Source: Hyphomicrobiales bacterium
Lineage (GTDB): Bacteria > Pseudomonadota > Alphaproteobacteria > Rhizobiales > Rhizobiaceae
DNA: 64,000 bases
Assembly: GCA_900473685.1 (NCBI GenBank)
Contig: UCNE01000010.1
Coordinates: forward strand, 1 to 64,000
Direction of reading: 5' to 3'
Both the position numbers and the translations under genes were made by a program. Below the pieces are notes generated by a model, which ran no database searches, was not told where the DNA came from, and saw nothing but the letters and a program-made list of their open reading frames with translations. Every line of letters begins with the position of its first letter. The first letter of the stretch is position 1. This document shows, piece after piece, positions 35,552 through 44,589 of this stretch.

Positions 35552-37129
35552 ATGAGTTTAACCGGAAAACTGACAGCACTCGCACTGACGCTGCTTAGCA
35601 CGTCGGCGCTGGCGCAGGAGGCGACGAAAACGCCGGCCGACGCCGGAAAGCCGAATATCCTCGTGATCTTCGGCGATGACATCGGACAGACGAACCTGTC
35701 CACCTACAGCTTCGGCCTGATGGGCTACACCACGCCCAACATCGACCGGATCGCCAACGAGGGCATGAAGTTCACGGACTACTATGCGGAGCAGAGTTGC
35801 ACCGCTGGCCGCTCCACCTTCCTGACCGGCCAGGCAACACTGCGCACCGGCCTTTCCAAGGTCGGCCTGCCTGGTGCCGATGTCGGCCTGCAGGCGTCTG
35901 ACTTGACGATCGCATCTGCTCTCAAGGACCAGGGTTACGCAACCGGCCAGTTCGGCAAGAACCATCTTGGCGACCGCGATGAATTCCTGCCGACGGCACA
36001 CGGCTTCGACGAATTCTTCGGCAATCTCTATCACCTGAATGCCGAGGAAGAGCCGGAAAACTTCAACTATCCGCAGGACCCCGAATTCCGCAAGAAGTTC
36101 GGCCCCCGTGGCGTCATCAAGTCAACGGCCGACGGCAAGATCGAGGATACCGGCCCGCTGACGAAAAAGCGCATGGAGACCGTGGATGACGAGACATCGG
36201 CCGCCGCGATCGACTTCATCGACCGTCAGGTAAAGGCCAAGAAGCCGTTCTTCACCTGGATGAACACCACCCGCATGCACTTTCGCACCCATGTCCGTGC
36301 GGAAAATCGCAGCAAACCGGGCCTGACTGCCCTGACCGAATATGCCGACGGCATGATCGAGACCGACAAGCTCATCGGCACGATCCTCAAAAAGATTGAT
36401 GACCTCGGCATTTCCGATAACACCATCGTCATCTACACGACGGATAACGGCCCGCACCAGAATTCCTGGCCGGATGCCGGTACGACGGCGTTCCGCAGTG
36501 AAAAGAACACCAACTGGGAAGGTGCTTTCCGCGTTCCGGCGCTGATCCGCTGGCCCGGCCACATCAAGCCCAACTCGGTTGCCACCGGCATGTTCTCGGG
36601 CCTTGACTGGCTCCCAACCCTTCTGGCCGCAGCTGGTGATACCGACATCAAGGATCGCGTTCTGAAAGGCGCAACGGTTGCCGGAAAGCAGTACAAGAAC
36701 CATCTCGATGGCTATAACCAGCTCGATTATCTGACCGGCAAAACCGATCAGAGCGCGCGCAAGGAGTTCTTCTATTTCAACGACGATGGCGACATGGTGG
36801 CCATGCGTTATGAAAACTGGAAAATCGTCTTTTCCGAACAGCGCGCGACCGGAACACTGCGGATTTGGGCGGAGCCCTTCACACAGCTTCGTGTTCCCAA
36901 GATCTTCGATCTCCGCTCCGACCCCTATGAACGCGCCGACATAACCTCGAACGTCTACTATGATTGGGTGCTCGATCGCGCCTATCTGCTGGTCCCGGCC
37001 CAGGCATTGGCTGGTCAGTTCCTGGGTACGTTCAAGGACTATCCGCCAGCCCAACGTGCAGCAAGCTTCTCGATCGACCAAATCCAGGAAACGATGAAAA
37101 AGTCATTCGATTCCATGGCTGCACAATAA
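35552..37129 (+). CDS. Periplasmic sulfatase (arylsulfatase family)
   Basis: A 525-residue sulfatase with a signal peptide (MSLTGKLTALALTLLSTSAL). The metal residues are in VIFGDDIGQ, the formylglycine motif is CTAGR (Cys83 to Arg87), and GKNHLGD and YTTDNGPHQNSWPDAG follow. Ala at the Pro position of C-x-P-x-R is an allowed variant that depends on a maturase; none is encoded here. The frame begins at 35456, but the GGAGG before ATG 35552 and the signal peptide favour this start. It hydrolyses an unknown sulfate ester. Confidence 0.9.
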   Translation: MSLTGKLTALALTLLSTSALAQEATKTPADAGKPNILVIFGDDIGQTNLSTYSFGLMGYTTPNIDRIANEGMKFTDYYAEQSCTAGRSTFLTGQATLRTGLSKVGLPGADVGLQASDLTIASALKDQGYATGQFGKNHLGDRDEFLPTAHGFDEFFGNLYHLNAEEEPENFNYPQDPEFRKKFGPRGVIKSTADGKIEDTGPLTKKRMETVDDETSAAAIDFIDRQVKAKKPFFTWMNTTRMHFRTHVRAENRSKPGLTALTEYADGMIETDKLIGTILKKIDDLGISDNTIVIYTTDNGPHQNSWPDAGTTAFRSEKNTNWEGAFRVPALIRWPGHIKPNSVATGMFSGLDWLPTLLAAAGDTDIKDRVLKGATVAGKQYKNHLDGYNQLDYLTGKTDQSARKEFFYFNDDGDMVAMRYENWKIVFSEQRATGTLRIWAEPFTQLRVPKIFDLRSDPYERADITSNVYYDWVLDRAYLLVPAQALAGQFLGTFKDYPPAQRAASFSIDQIQETMKKSFDSMAAQ

Positions 37130-37203
37130 CGGCCTTTAAGACTGCTTGCCGGCTCGCCATCTGAGCCGGCAATGCTCAACAGCAGAAAACACACCCGGAC
37201 TTC

Positions 37204-37242
37204 AGGGGCATATGAAAGGCACAACGCCTCTCATATGCCCCT
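37204..37242. terminator. Inverted repeat between convergent genes
   Basis: A perfect 12-base inverted repeat, AGGGGCATATGA and TCATATGCCCCT, with a 15-base spacer that itself contains GGC/GCC. It lies between the sulfatase and metallopeptidase stops. No T-run follows, so termination is inferred from placement. Confidence 0.55.
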
Positions 37243-37295
37243 CATTCGTTTTCGCTATCGTCCGCCTCCGGCGCAACGCAGCCGAAAGGCTCGCC

Positions 37296-38378
37296 TCAAA
37301 AGACGGCCGCGTAACCGGCGCCAGTCCGCTGGATCAGCCGGTTGATGAAATCGAGTTTCTGCACCACAGGCGGCGATAGCACGAATGGGTAGCTGTCGGG
37401 CTGGCCCATGCTGCGCTGAAGGCTGTTGAGGGCGACGCTGAGCGGCACCCAGGCGTCGACGAGCGTTTGTGCATCGACTGCGCGGTAAGGATCGAAATCC
37501 ACCTCTGCGGCCATGTCCTCGTGGCGGCGCGGTTCGGTCGAAAGGCCGAACGAGCGGGCGGTTTCCAGCGTATCGACGATGTGGAAGAAATGCGCCCAGC
37601 ATTCGGCGAAATCCTCGGCCGGGTGGGCGCTGGCATAGGTGCTGATGAACCTGAGCTGCCAATCGAGTGGCGGCCCCCGCTCGTAATTGCGTTTCAGCGC
37701 CTCGGCATAATCGGCCCGTTCATCGCCGAACAACGCCCGCGCCTCAGCAAGCGTCTGATCGTCGCGGACAAGCTGCGCCCAGTAGAAATGGCCGATCTCA
37801 TGGCGGAAATGGCCGAGCAGCGTTCTATAAGGCTCGTTCATCGAGACCCGCACGCTCTCGCGTGTCGCATCATTGGCCTCGGCCGCCCGCAGGCTGATCA
37901 GGCCATCCTCGTGGCCAGTCATGGCCGGGACGATGTTGCCGTTGGCATCGACCTCATCGGCAAGGAAATCGAACACCAGCCCGCCCTGCGGATCCGCATC
38001 GCGGCCAGGGCGCGGCAGGTTCCAGCGCAGCAGCGAATAGAACAGATGACGCTGGGCCTGGCCTATTCTCTGCCACCGCGCCAGACCTTCAGGATTGTCC
38101 GTCACCGGGACGATGCGGTTGTAACGGCAGGCCTGGCAATAGATGTGGCCATCATTGGTGGAGATCAGCCAGTTGCAGATATCGTCAGCCGCGTTGGCGC
38201 AGAAGCGGACATCGGCCACGGGCCGGGAGGAAGCCTGCCAAAGGTTATCGCCCGCCGGCGTCACAGCCTGCATCGACATGGCTTCCGGCAGGAAACCGAG
38301 TTGCGATCCGCAGTTGATGCAGATGCGATTGTCGAAATGAACGGGATTACCGCAATTGCCGCATTCGTACAGACGCAT
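37296..38378 (-). CDS. Putative zinc-binding metallopeptidase with zinc ribbon
   Basis: A 360-residue protein of the zinc-ribbon plus metallopeptidase family. The N-terminal ribbon reads YECGNCGNPVHFDNRICINCG, and a second cysteine set (FCANAADDICNW, YCQACRYNRI) follows near residues 75-105. The peptidase signature HEIGHFYW (HEIGH) is near residue 215, with further conserved Asp/Glu. The frame extends to 38477, but ATG 38378 opens the ribbon directly. Substrate and location are unknown; there is no signal peptide. Confidence 0.82.
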   Translation of the reverse strand: MRLYECGNCGNPVHFDNRICINCGSQLGFLPEAMSMQAVTPAGDNLWQASSRPVADVRFCANAADDICNWLISTNDGHIYCQACRYNRIVPVTDNPEGLARWQRIGQAQRHLFYSLLRWNLPRPGRDADPQGGLVFDFLADEVDANGNIVPAMTGHEDGLISLRAAEANDATRESVRVSMNEPYRTLLGHFRHEIGHFYWAQLVRDDQTLAEARALFGDERADYAEALKRNYERGPPLDWQLRFISTYASAHPAEDFAECWAHFFHIVDTLETARSFGLSTEPRRHEDMAAEVDFDPYRAVDAQTLVDAWVPLSVALNSLQRSMGQPDSYPFVLSPPVVQKLDFINRLIQRTGAGYAAVF

Positions 38379-38578
38379 CGCCCACCCATCATCCCGATCC
38401 GGCCACGGCATATGCCGTGACAATTCAGCCATACCAACCACAGAGAAATGCCCGCCGGCGCGAAGCACAGCGGGCATCGGCGCTGAAATCTCCTATCCAG
38501 TTGAACCCGTCAGGACAGTCGATTCGCGCACTTTGGAGCCACCGCAACTCGTCTTGAGCTTAACGGCGGCAAACCGGA

Positions 38579-38770
38579 TTACATGCGATCAACCACACCC
38601 TTGACGGCATCCTTGGCCTTGCCAGTGGCAGTCTGAACCTTGCCCTTGACTTCCTGACCCTTGCCCTCGGCCTGCAGCCGGTCATTTCCGGTTGCCTTGC
38701 CGGCGGCCTGCTTGACCTTGCCTGCGGCCTGATTGGCGGCGCCGGAAATCTTGTCGGAAGTGCTACCCAT
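38579..38770 (-). CDS. CsbD-family stress protein
   Basis: A 63-residue CsbD-like protein, [20 protein letters not shown], made of Lys/Ala/Gly-rich amphipathic repeats ([34 protein letters not shown]). The small CsbD/YjbJ proteins are abundant general-stress proteins with unclear molecular role. An AAGGAG Shine-Dalgarno precedes the ATG. It is monocistronic, with the YqgE gene further upstream on the same strand. Confidence 0.85.
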   Translation of the reverse strand: MGSTSDKISGAANQAAGKVKQAAGKATGNDRLQAEGKGQEVKGKVQTATGKAKDAVKGVVDRM

Positions 38771-38888
38771 GATCAGTCTCCTTGAGAGGTTGAGGACATG
38801 GGCGAACCGCCCTGCCCTTGCGACTGGAAAACGGCAAGCGGGTTAATTTGTTCCGGGCAAACAGCAGAAAAAGGGGAAATAGATCTGG

Positions 38889-39491
38889 CTATGCGTGACC
38901 GGCATCCGCCGACAGCATGGCCGGAGCGACGCCCATCAGCTCCAGCGCCCGGTCGTATTTGTCGCCAAGCTCGCGGTCGAAGATCAGCTCTTCGCTGGCC
39001 GGGCAATTCAGCCAGCCATTGTTGGCAATCTCGTTTTCGAGCTGGCCAGCGCCCCAGCCGGCATAGCCGAGCATCATCATCGCCTTTTCAGGCCCCTCGC
39101 CGCGCGAAATGGCCCGGACGATGTCGAGCGTCGCGGTCAGGCAGATATCGTCATTGACGGGAATGCTGGATTCGCTGAGATAATCGTCCGAATGCAGCAC
39201 GAAGCCGCGCCCGGTTTCAACCGGGCCGCCGGTCTGGATCTGGAAATCGCGGGTGACGCCAGGCAGCCGGATCGCCTGATCCTGATCGATGATGCGCAAA
39301 TGCAGAAGCACATCCGGGAACGTCAGTTGCTGCGGCCGGTTGAGCACGAAACCCATGGCGCCATCGCTGGAATGGGCGCAGACGAAGATGACCGTGCGGG
39401 CAAAATTGCTGTCGAACATGCCAGGCATGGCAATCAGGAACTGACCATCCAACACGCCGCGTTCGCGCTTTTTCTGAAACGTTGTCATCAT
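38889..39491 (-). CDS. YqgE/AlgH-family protein
   Basis: A 200-residue DUF179 protein: [37 protein letters not shown], the loop with [19 protein letters not shown], and [20 protein letters not shown]. The family is widespread and was linked to alginate regulation in Pseudomonas, but its activity is unknown. The start is one of two consecutive ATGs. The divergent DsbD-alpha gene begins 170 bases away. Confidence 0.88.
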   Translation of the reverse strand: MMTTFQKKRERGVLDGQFLIAMPGMFDSNFARTVIFVCAHSSDGAMGFVLNRPQQLTFPDVLLHLRIIDQDQAIRLPGVTRDFQIQTGGPVETGRGFVLHSDDYLSESSIPVNDDICLTATLDIVRAISRGEGPEKAMMMLGYAGWGAGQLENEIANNGWLNCPASEELIFDRELGDKYDRALELMGVAPAMLSADAGHA

Positions 39492-39660
39492 GGTCTTAGC
39501 CTATCAATTCGGGTTCAAATGAAAAGCGTTGCCACCCTGATCTTTTGTTTTGCTGATTTCCTGCCAGCCCCTTGCGGTCGCGTACCATCAAGAGAAAATG
39601 ATCGCGAGGTGAAGGCCGGCATCTTTCAAGCCTGCCCCAAAACCGGTAAGCCTCAGCACT

Positions 39661-40500
39661 ATGAAACATCATCGCCTCCTAGAGAATGTGCCTCATTTGG
39701 CTGCGCTGGCAAGCCTTACGGCATATTTTTTTATCGCCCCGGCCGCCAATGCGGCGCAGACGCAATGGGTGCAGTCGCAGGGTGGCGAGGTTCGCATCGT
39801 TGCCGACAGGCCGGAACCGAACGGTACCATCCCGGCCATTCTCGAGATCAAGCTGAAGCCCGGCTGGAAGACCTATTGGATCGAGCCTGGCGCCAGCGGC
39901 ATCCCGCCGCAGATCAGCGTCGATCCCAAAGACGGCATCAGCTTTTCCGGATTGCGCCTGCCGGCGCCAAAGGCCTTTCACGACGGCGTTGCGAGCTATA
40001 CCGGCTATGACCGATCAGTGGCGTTTCCGCTGTCGCTGAAGCGTGAAAAGGCTGGCGATCTCGACCTGAAGGTCTCGGTTTTCCTCGGCATCTGCAAGGA
40101 TATCTGTATCCCGGTTCAGGCCGATCTGCATCTGTCCTTGCCGGAGAAACTGGCGGAAAATCCGCTCGACCGGGCGCGGATCGACGACGCTGTCGCGGCG
40201 CTGCCAATGCCGCCGTCCGATACGTTCAAGGTAACCGCCGCATCCTTCGATGCCGCTGGAAAACGCCTGCATCTGGCGCTGGTAACACCCGGCGCAACGG
40301 AACCGGCCGAGCTTTTCCTCTCAGGCCCTCCCGGCTACAGTTTTGGCAAGCCGGAAAATCTCACCACGGAAAACGGCAAGGTCACAGCCGAGATTCCCGT
40401 GCGCGTGCCCGCAAAAGGCGGGCTTTTGAAGAGCGGTTCGGTCACTCTGGTGGCGCGGGCCGGCGAGAAGAGCATTCAAACCCCGCTTGCCTTTGACTGA
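39661..40500 (+). CDS. DsbD-alpha-like periplasmic thiol protein
   Basis: A 279-residue protein starting MKHHRLLENVPHLAALASLT, with a signal sequence ending near APAANA. The N-terminal Ig-like domain of DsbD type is seen in KLKPGWKTYWIEPGASGIPP and the Cys pair FLGICKDICIPV. It lacks the membrane and thioredoxin domains of full DsbD. It might accept electrons from a CcdA-type partner or act as a periplasmic folding helper. It lies 79 bases before the peroxiredoxin gene on the same strand. Confidence 0.78.
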   Translation: MKHHRLLENVPHLAALASLTAYFFIAPAANAAQTQWVQSQGGEVRIVADRPEPNGTIPAILEIKLKPGWKTYWIEPGASGIPPQISVDPKDGISFSGLRLPAPKAFHDGVASYTGYDRSVAFPLSLKREKAGDLDLKVSVFLGICKDICIPVQADLHLSLPEKLAENPLDRARIDDAVAALPMPPSDTFKVTAASFDAAGKRLHLALVTPGATEPAELFLSGPPGYSFGKPENLTTENGKVTAEIPVRVPAKGGLLKSGSVTLVARAGEKSIQTPLAFD

Positions 40501-40578
40501 ACCGAATCTATATTCCCTTGCGACCCTATGGAGCCATCATGCTCCAGCCTTCCCGAACGATTATTAGGAGTTCAGACC

Positions 40579-41064
40579 GTGACCATTTCCGTCGGAGACA
40601 AGCTGCCTGCCGCCACATTCAAGGAAAAGACCGCCGACGGCCCGGTCGAAATCACCACCGACCAGCTGTTTGCCGGCAAGAAGGTCGTGTTGTTTGCCGT
40701 TCCCGGCGCGTTTACGCCAACCTGCTCGCTCAATCACCTGCCGGGGTACCTGGAAAACCGCGATGCGATCCTTGCGCGCGGCGTCGACGACATCGCCGTC
40801 ATTGCGGTCAACGACCTGCATGTGATGGGCGCCTGGGCAACCCAATCGGGCGGCATGGGCAAGATCCACTTCCTGTCCGACTGGAACGCCGCCTTCACCA
40901 AGGCGCTGGGCATGGATATCGACCTCTCCGCCGGCACGCTCGGCCTGCGCTCGAAGCGCTACTCGATGCTGGTGGAAGACGGCGTGGTGAAGACGCTGAA
41001 TGTCGAGGAAAGCCCCGGCCAGGCAACGGTTTCCGCTGCCGCCGCAATGCTCGAGCAGATCTGA
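40579..41064 (+). CDS. Peroxiredoxin, Prx5/PMP20 type
   Basis: A 161-residue peroxiredoxin starting (GTG) MTISVGDKLPAATFKEKTAD, with the peroxidatic motif PGAFTPTCSLNHLPGY and GTLGLRSKRYSMLVEDGVV, as in Prx5-like (single peroxidatic Cys) enzymes. It reduces H2O2 and organic peroxides using glutathione, glutaredoxin or thioredoxin. AGGAG at 40566-40570 with 8-base spacing fixes the GTG start; an upstream ATG at 40528 is less likely. It is next to the DsbD-alpha gene. Confidence 0.92.
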   Translation: MTISVGDKLPAATFKEKTADGPVEITTDQLFAGKKVVLFAVPGAFTPTCSLNHLPGYLENRDAILARGVDDIAVIAVNDLHVMGAWATQSGGMGKIHFLSDWNAAFTKALGMDIDLSAGTLGLRSKRYSMLVEDGVVKTLNVEESPGQATVSAAAAMLEQI

Positions 41065-41088
41065 GGCAGGCAAGCGCTGTCCGGCTGG

Positions 41089-41970
41089 TCAATTGTCCGG
41101 TCGGGCGCGCATTTCCTGCGTCAGCCATCGTTCCAGCGCCAAGGCATCCGGCCTCCCGGCCAGATGCGGCGCAATCCACAATACCAGCCGGCGTGGACCC
41201 GGCTTGAAACCGAAGGGCGCCACGAGCTGCCCCGAGGCAAGCTGGTCCAGCACCAGCATCTGCGGTACGGCCGCAACGCCAAGCCCGCAGGCTGCGGCAT
41301 GAATCAGCAGATAGAAATGGTCGAAGCTTGATCTTGGCTCCAGCGCCAGACCGGTTTGCCCGGTGACCACCTGCCAGTCCTGCCAGGCCTGCGGCCGGGT
41401 ACGGGTGGACAAAAGCATGGCCGCCTCCAGATCCTTCGGTTGCGAAAGCTGCACCTGCGCCAGATATTCCGGCGAGCAGACCGGCCCGATCGCCTCGCCG
41501 CCCAACTCCCGGATCACCGCATCCTCGGGCGGCTCGATGACGCTGGAGCGGATCGCCAGCCCGATCTTGTCGCGCATGAAATCGATCCGGTCATAGTTCA
41601 TGTTGAACTGCAATTCGATCTGCGGATGCCGCTCATGGAACTGACCGATGCGTGGAATGATCCAGCCCATCATGATCGAGGACGAGCAGGATAGCGTCAG
41701 CGGCCCGGGCCGGACACGCTCGACACTTGCCTGGATCAGGGTGAAAGCACTCGACAGGCCCTCGGCCAGACGTATCCCCTCCGGGGTCGGCTCCGTCGAG
41801 CGCGCCTTCCTGTTGACCAGCAGGACACCTAACGTTTCTTCCAAAGCCTTGATATGCCGGCTTACGGCACCATGGGTGACGAACAGTTCGTCGGCCGCAA
41901 GCGTCATCGACCGATGCCGGGCGGTGGCCTCAAAGGCCTTGAGGGCGTTCAGGGAAGGCAGCATGTTCAT
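41089..41970 (-). CDS. LysR-family regulator (GcvA/AmpR-like)
   Basis: A 293-residue LysR regulator: MNMLPSLNALKAFEATARH, HTH in DELFVTHGAVSRHIKALEE, then KARSTEPTPEGIRLAEGL and a ligand-binding domain. It is divergent from the MFS gene at 42184; the intergenic inverted repeat at 41985-42009 lies 15 bases before its start, so autorepression and control of the transporter are likely. The ligand is probably the transported organic anion (inference). Confidence 0.88.
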   Translation of the reverse strand: MNMLPSLNALKAFEATARHRSMTLAADELFVTHGAVSRHIKALEETLGVLLVNRKARSTEPTPEGIRLAEGLSSAFTLIQASVERVRPGPLTLSCSSSIMMGWIIPRIGQFHERHPQIELQFNMNYDRIDFMRDKIGLAIRSSVIEPPEDAVIRELGGEAIGPVCSPEYLAQVQLSQPKDLEAAMLLSTRTRPQAWQDWQVVTGQTGLALEPRSSFDHFYLLIHAAACGLGVAAVPQMLVLDQLASGQLVAPFGFKPGPRRLVLWIAPHLAGRPDALALERWLTQEMRARPDN

Positions 41971-41984
41971 GACGGTCTCCGCAC

Positions 41985-42009
41985 AAGGTGTGATTTTTTC
42001 TCACATCTT
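41985..42009. promoter_or_regulatory. Probable LysR operator between the LysR and MFS genes
   Basis: AAGGTGTGA (41985-41993), 7 bases, TCACATCTT (42001-42009) is an inverted repeat with 8 of 9 matching pairs, close to the size and spacing of LysR boxes. It lies just upstream of the LysR start. Confidence 0.5.
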
Positions 42010-42183
42010 GGCGAGATTAAATCGATTGCCGCAGACCTATACATTCCTTTAGGACTCGCGGCAATTTGAAGGCGCATGCGTATCGGAGACGGATAATGGG
42101 AGGGAAAATGGAGTTTCCACTCTGTCATCGGCGCTGAAAAATGCTGTTGCCGGAGAATCCTTGCAACCAAGGGAGGAGCTTCC

Positions 42184-43521
42184 ATGCATTCCAACACCCC
42201 AGAAATATCACAGGTCGAACGATCGGCCATCGCCAAGGTGTCGATACGGCTAGTGCCGTTCATCGCCTTGATGTTCTTCATCAATTTCCTCGACCGCACG
42301 GCAATTTCGTTTGCCGGTCCCAACGGCATGACATCGGATCTGGCGCTGACGGCCGCCCAGTTCGGCTTTGCCGCCGGCGTCTTCTTCGTCGGCTATATCA
42401 TCCTCGAAATCCCCAGTAACCTTGCGCTTCACAAGTACGGCGCCCGGCGCTGGCTTTCCCGCATCATGGTCACCTGGGGCATCGTCGCGCTTCTCTTCAC
42501 CTGGGTCAGCAGCTCGACCGAGCTTTATGTCCTGCGCTTCCTGCTCGGCGTTGCCGAAGCGGGCTTCTTCCCCGGCGCGATCCTATTCCTCAGCATGTGG
42601 GTGCCAGCCCGCCATCGCAACAAGATCCTGGCGCTGTTCTATCTCGCGCAACCACTGACCACCGTGATCGGCGCGCCGATCGCCGCCCTGCTCATCCAGG
42701 CGCATGGCGCATTCGGCCTGGAAGGCTGGCGGATCATGTTCTTCGGCGTCGCGGTTCCCGCCATCGTCATCGGCATCATCGCCTGGTTCTATCTTGCCGA
42801 CCGGCCGGATGATGCCAAGTGGCTGACGCAGGAGGAAAAGGACTGGCTGAACAAGGAACTCGCCAGCGAGGACAAGGCCAAAACAGCAGCGCATGGCCGT
42901 ATGACGGGGCTTGCCTTCACCGATGGACGCGTCTGGCTGCTTTCGGTGATCTATTTCGGCCTGATCTACGGCCTCTATGCACTGGCCTTCTTCCTGCCGA
43001 CGATCATCGCCGGTTTCGAGGCGAAATTCGGCACCAAGTTCGACGTGTTCGACAAGGGCCTGATCACCGCCATCCCGTACCTGCCCGCAGCCGTCGCACT
43101 GTATTTCTGGAGCCGCGATGCGTCCAAGCGCGGCGTCAAGGCGTGGCATATCGGCGTGCCTGCGCTGACCGGGGCCATCAGCATCCCGCTCGCGCTCTAC
43201 ATGGGATCGCCGGAAGCGACCATTCTGGTCATCACCATCACGGCCTGCTCGATCTTCGCAGCGCTGCCGAACTTCTGGGCCTTGCCCTCGCGCTTCCTGA
43301 CCGGCCCGGCCGCCGCCGCCGGTATCGCGCTCATCAACACGATCGGCAATATCGCGGGCTTTGCGGCACCCTATATTACCGGCCTGGTCAAGGATTCGAC
43401 CGGCGTCTACGAATTGCCGATGTTCATCGTCGGCGGACTGCTGCTGCTATCGGCGATCCTTGCCTTTTCGCTCAGCGGTCGCGTTCCGGAACCGGTCGCT
43501 GCGGGTGCTGCCGCGCGGTAA
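42184..43521 (+). CDS. MFS transporter, anion:cation symporter family
   Basis: A 445-residue, 12-TM major facilitator of the ACS type (tartrate, phthalate, hexuronate). Typical parts are FLDRTAISFAGPNGMTSDL at TM1, VFFVGYIILEIPSNLALHKY, GVAEAGFFPGAILFLSMW, and a central loop (WLTQEEKDWLNKELASEDKA). The downstream genes do not point to a pathway. Under the nearby LysR it would import an organic anion; the substrate is unknown. It starts 213 bases from the LysR gene. Confidence 0.9.
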   Translation: MHSNTPEISQVERSAIAKVSIRLVPFIALMFFINFLDRTAISFAGPNGMTSDLALTAAQFGFAAGVFFVGYIILEIPSNLALHKYGARRWLSRIMVTWGIVALLFTWVSSSTELYVLRFLLGVAEAGFFPGAILFLSMWVPARHRNKILALFYLAQPLTTVIGAPIAALLIQAHGAFGLEGWRIMFFGVAVPAIVIGIIAWFYLADRPDDAKWLTQEEKDWLNKELASEDKAKTAAHGRMTGLAFTDGRVWLLSVIYFGLIYGLYALAFFLPTIIAGFEAKFGTKFDVFDKGLITAIPYLPAAVALYFWSRDASKRGVKAWHIGVPALTGAISIPLALYMGSPEATILVITITACSIFAALPNFWALPSRFLTGPAAAAGIALINTIGNIAGFAAPYITGLVKDSTGVYELPMFIVGGLLLLSAILAFSLSGRVPEPVAAGAAAR

Positions 43522-43564
43522 ACACCAGCCCGTCTCACCAAAGCCCGCATGCCGCATAAGAATT

Positions 43565-43597
43565 GCCCCTGAAAGCTCGACATCGAGCCTCAGGGCC
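43565..43597. terminator. Hairpin between the MFS and SRPBCC genes
   Basis: CCCTGA pairs with TCAGGG, with a second inner stem GCTCGA/TCGAGC, in the gap between these convergent genes. No clear T-run; termination is inferred. Confidence 0.5.
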
Positions 43598-43632
43598 AGT
43601 TCGCGGGGGATGCGGGCTTTTTCCGTTCAAGC

Positions 43633-44112
43633 CTATTGCACCTGCTTTTCAACCAGCCTTGCAAGCTGCCCGATGACCGTGCCCCAGCCATCGAAAAAGC
43701 CCGCTTCCTCGTGCATGGTGCGGTCGGCATTGCTCTTGTGCATCACGTGGGCTGCGTAGTCAGTACCCTGCGGATGATCCCGCAAAGTGATGATCGCCGT
43801 CATGAATGGCTGCTCGGCCGGACGCCATCCGCCGGTCAGGGCATTGGTGAAGACGATCTTTTCGCCATCCTCGACGGCGAGAAAACAAGCGCTCAGATGT
43901 GGCTCGAACGCGCCGCCGTTCTCGCTCATCTGCGTGGTAAATGCCCCGCCAGGGCGCAACTCCATCGCGACGACCTTGCACCTGGCAGGCTCCGGGATCC
44001 ACCATTGCTCGAAGCGGGCGGGGTCGGTCCAGGCGCTCCAGATAAGCGATCGCGGCGCCTTGATGATGCGGGAAATGGTCAGGTCGAGTTCGGGGTTGAG
44101 TGATACGGTCAT
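43633..44112 (-). CDS. SRPBCC (AHSA1-like) protein
   Basis: A 159-residue SRPBCC/START-fold protein: MTVSLNPELDLTISRIIKAP, SLIWSAWTDPARFEQWWIPE, and ELRPGGAFTTQMSENGG. AHSA1-like partners are often paired with ArsR repressors. The fold binds hydrophobic ligands; its target is not known. GGAG at 7 bases fixes ATG 44112. It follows the ArsR gene by only 2 bases in the same transcript. Confidence 0.85.
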   Translation of the reverse strand: MTVSLNPELDLTISRIIKAPRSLIWSAWTDPARFEQWWIPEPARCKVVAMELRPGGAFTTQMSENGGAFEPHLSACFLAVEDGEKIVFTNALTGGWRPAEQPFMTAIITLRDHPQGTDYAAHVMHKSNADRTMHEEAGFFDGWGTVIGQLARLVEKQVQ

Positions 44113-44114
44113 GG

Positions 44115-44453
44115 TCAATCTCCTTCTGCCTGTGCCTTGGTGACGAATTGCTCGAGCCTGTCGGTGCGGCCTTCCCAGAGCGAACGCTGCTGCGACAGCC
44201 AGGCCTCCACAGCCTGGAAACGCTGCTTTTCGATGACACAGGTCCTGACCCGGCCCTGCTTGCGGGTCTGGATCAGGCCGCTGCCTTCGAGAAAATGGAT
44301 ATGCTTCATGAACGAAGGCAGCGCCATGTCGAACGGCTCCGCAAGGTCGCTGATGCTGGCCGGCCCCTTGCCGAGTCGCGCCAGCACCGCGCGGCGGGTG
44401 GGGTCTGCCAAGGCCTGGAAAATACCGTCGAGTTGTTCCGAATAGTGATCCAT
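44115..44453 (-). CDS. ArsR-family repressor, 112 aa
   Basis: A 112-residue winged-helix regulator: MDHYSEQLDGIFQALADPTR, RRAVLARLGKGPASISDLAE, SFMKHIHFLEGSGLIQTRKQ and a C-terminal dimer helix. No metal-binding Cys set is seen, so it senses something other than As/Zn. I used ATG 44453 (MDHYSEQ) rather than 44468. A perfect inverted repeat at 44474-44499, 20 bases upstream, is almost certainly its own operator. Cotranscribed with SRPBCC. Confidence 0.88.
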   Translation of the reverse strand: MDHYSEQLDGIFQALADPTRRAVLARLGKGPASISDLAEPFDMALPSFMKHIHFLEGSGLIQTRKQGRVRTCVIEKQRFQAVEAWLSQQRSLWEGRTDRLEQFVTKAQAEGD

Positions 44454-44456
44454 AAG

Positions 44457-44499
44457 GCTAAGTATCATGCCGAATTACTTAGCGCAACAGCTAAGTAAT
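44457..44499. promoter_or_regulatory. ArsR-type operator with a perfect palindrome
   Basis: ATTACTTAGC (44474-44483), GCAACA, GCTAAGTAAT (44490-44499) is a perfect 10-base inverted repeat. A third half-site GCTAAGTA sits at 44457-44464, directly before the ArsR start. The placement over the promoter fits autorepression of the ArsR-SRPBCC transcript. Confidence 0.75.
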
Positions 44500-44589
44500 C
44501 GAACGCTGCAGGGTTGAAACCGAAACAGACTGGCTTTCAGCCGCGAATCCTGCAAGCGTCGTTATCGTTGCAAGCCAGGTGGAGGCGTC

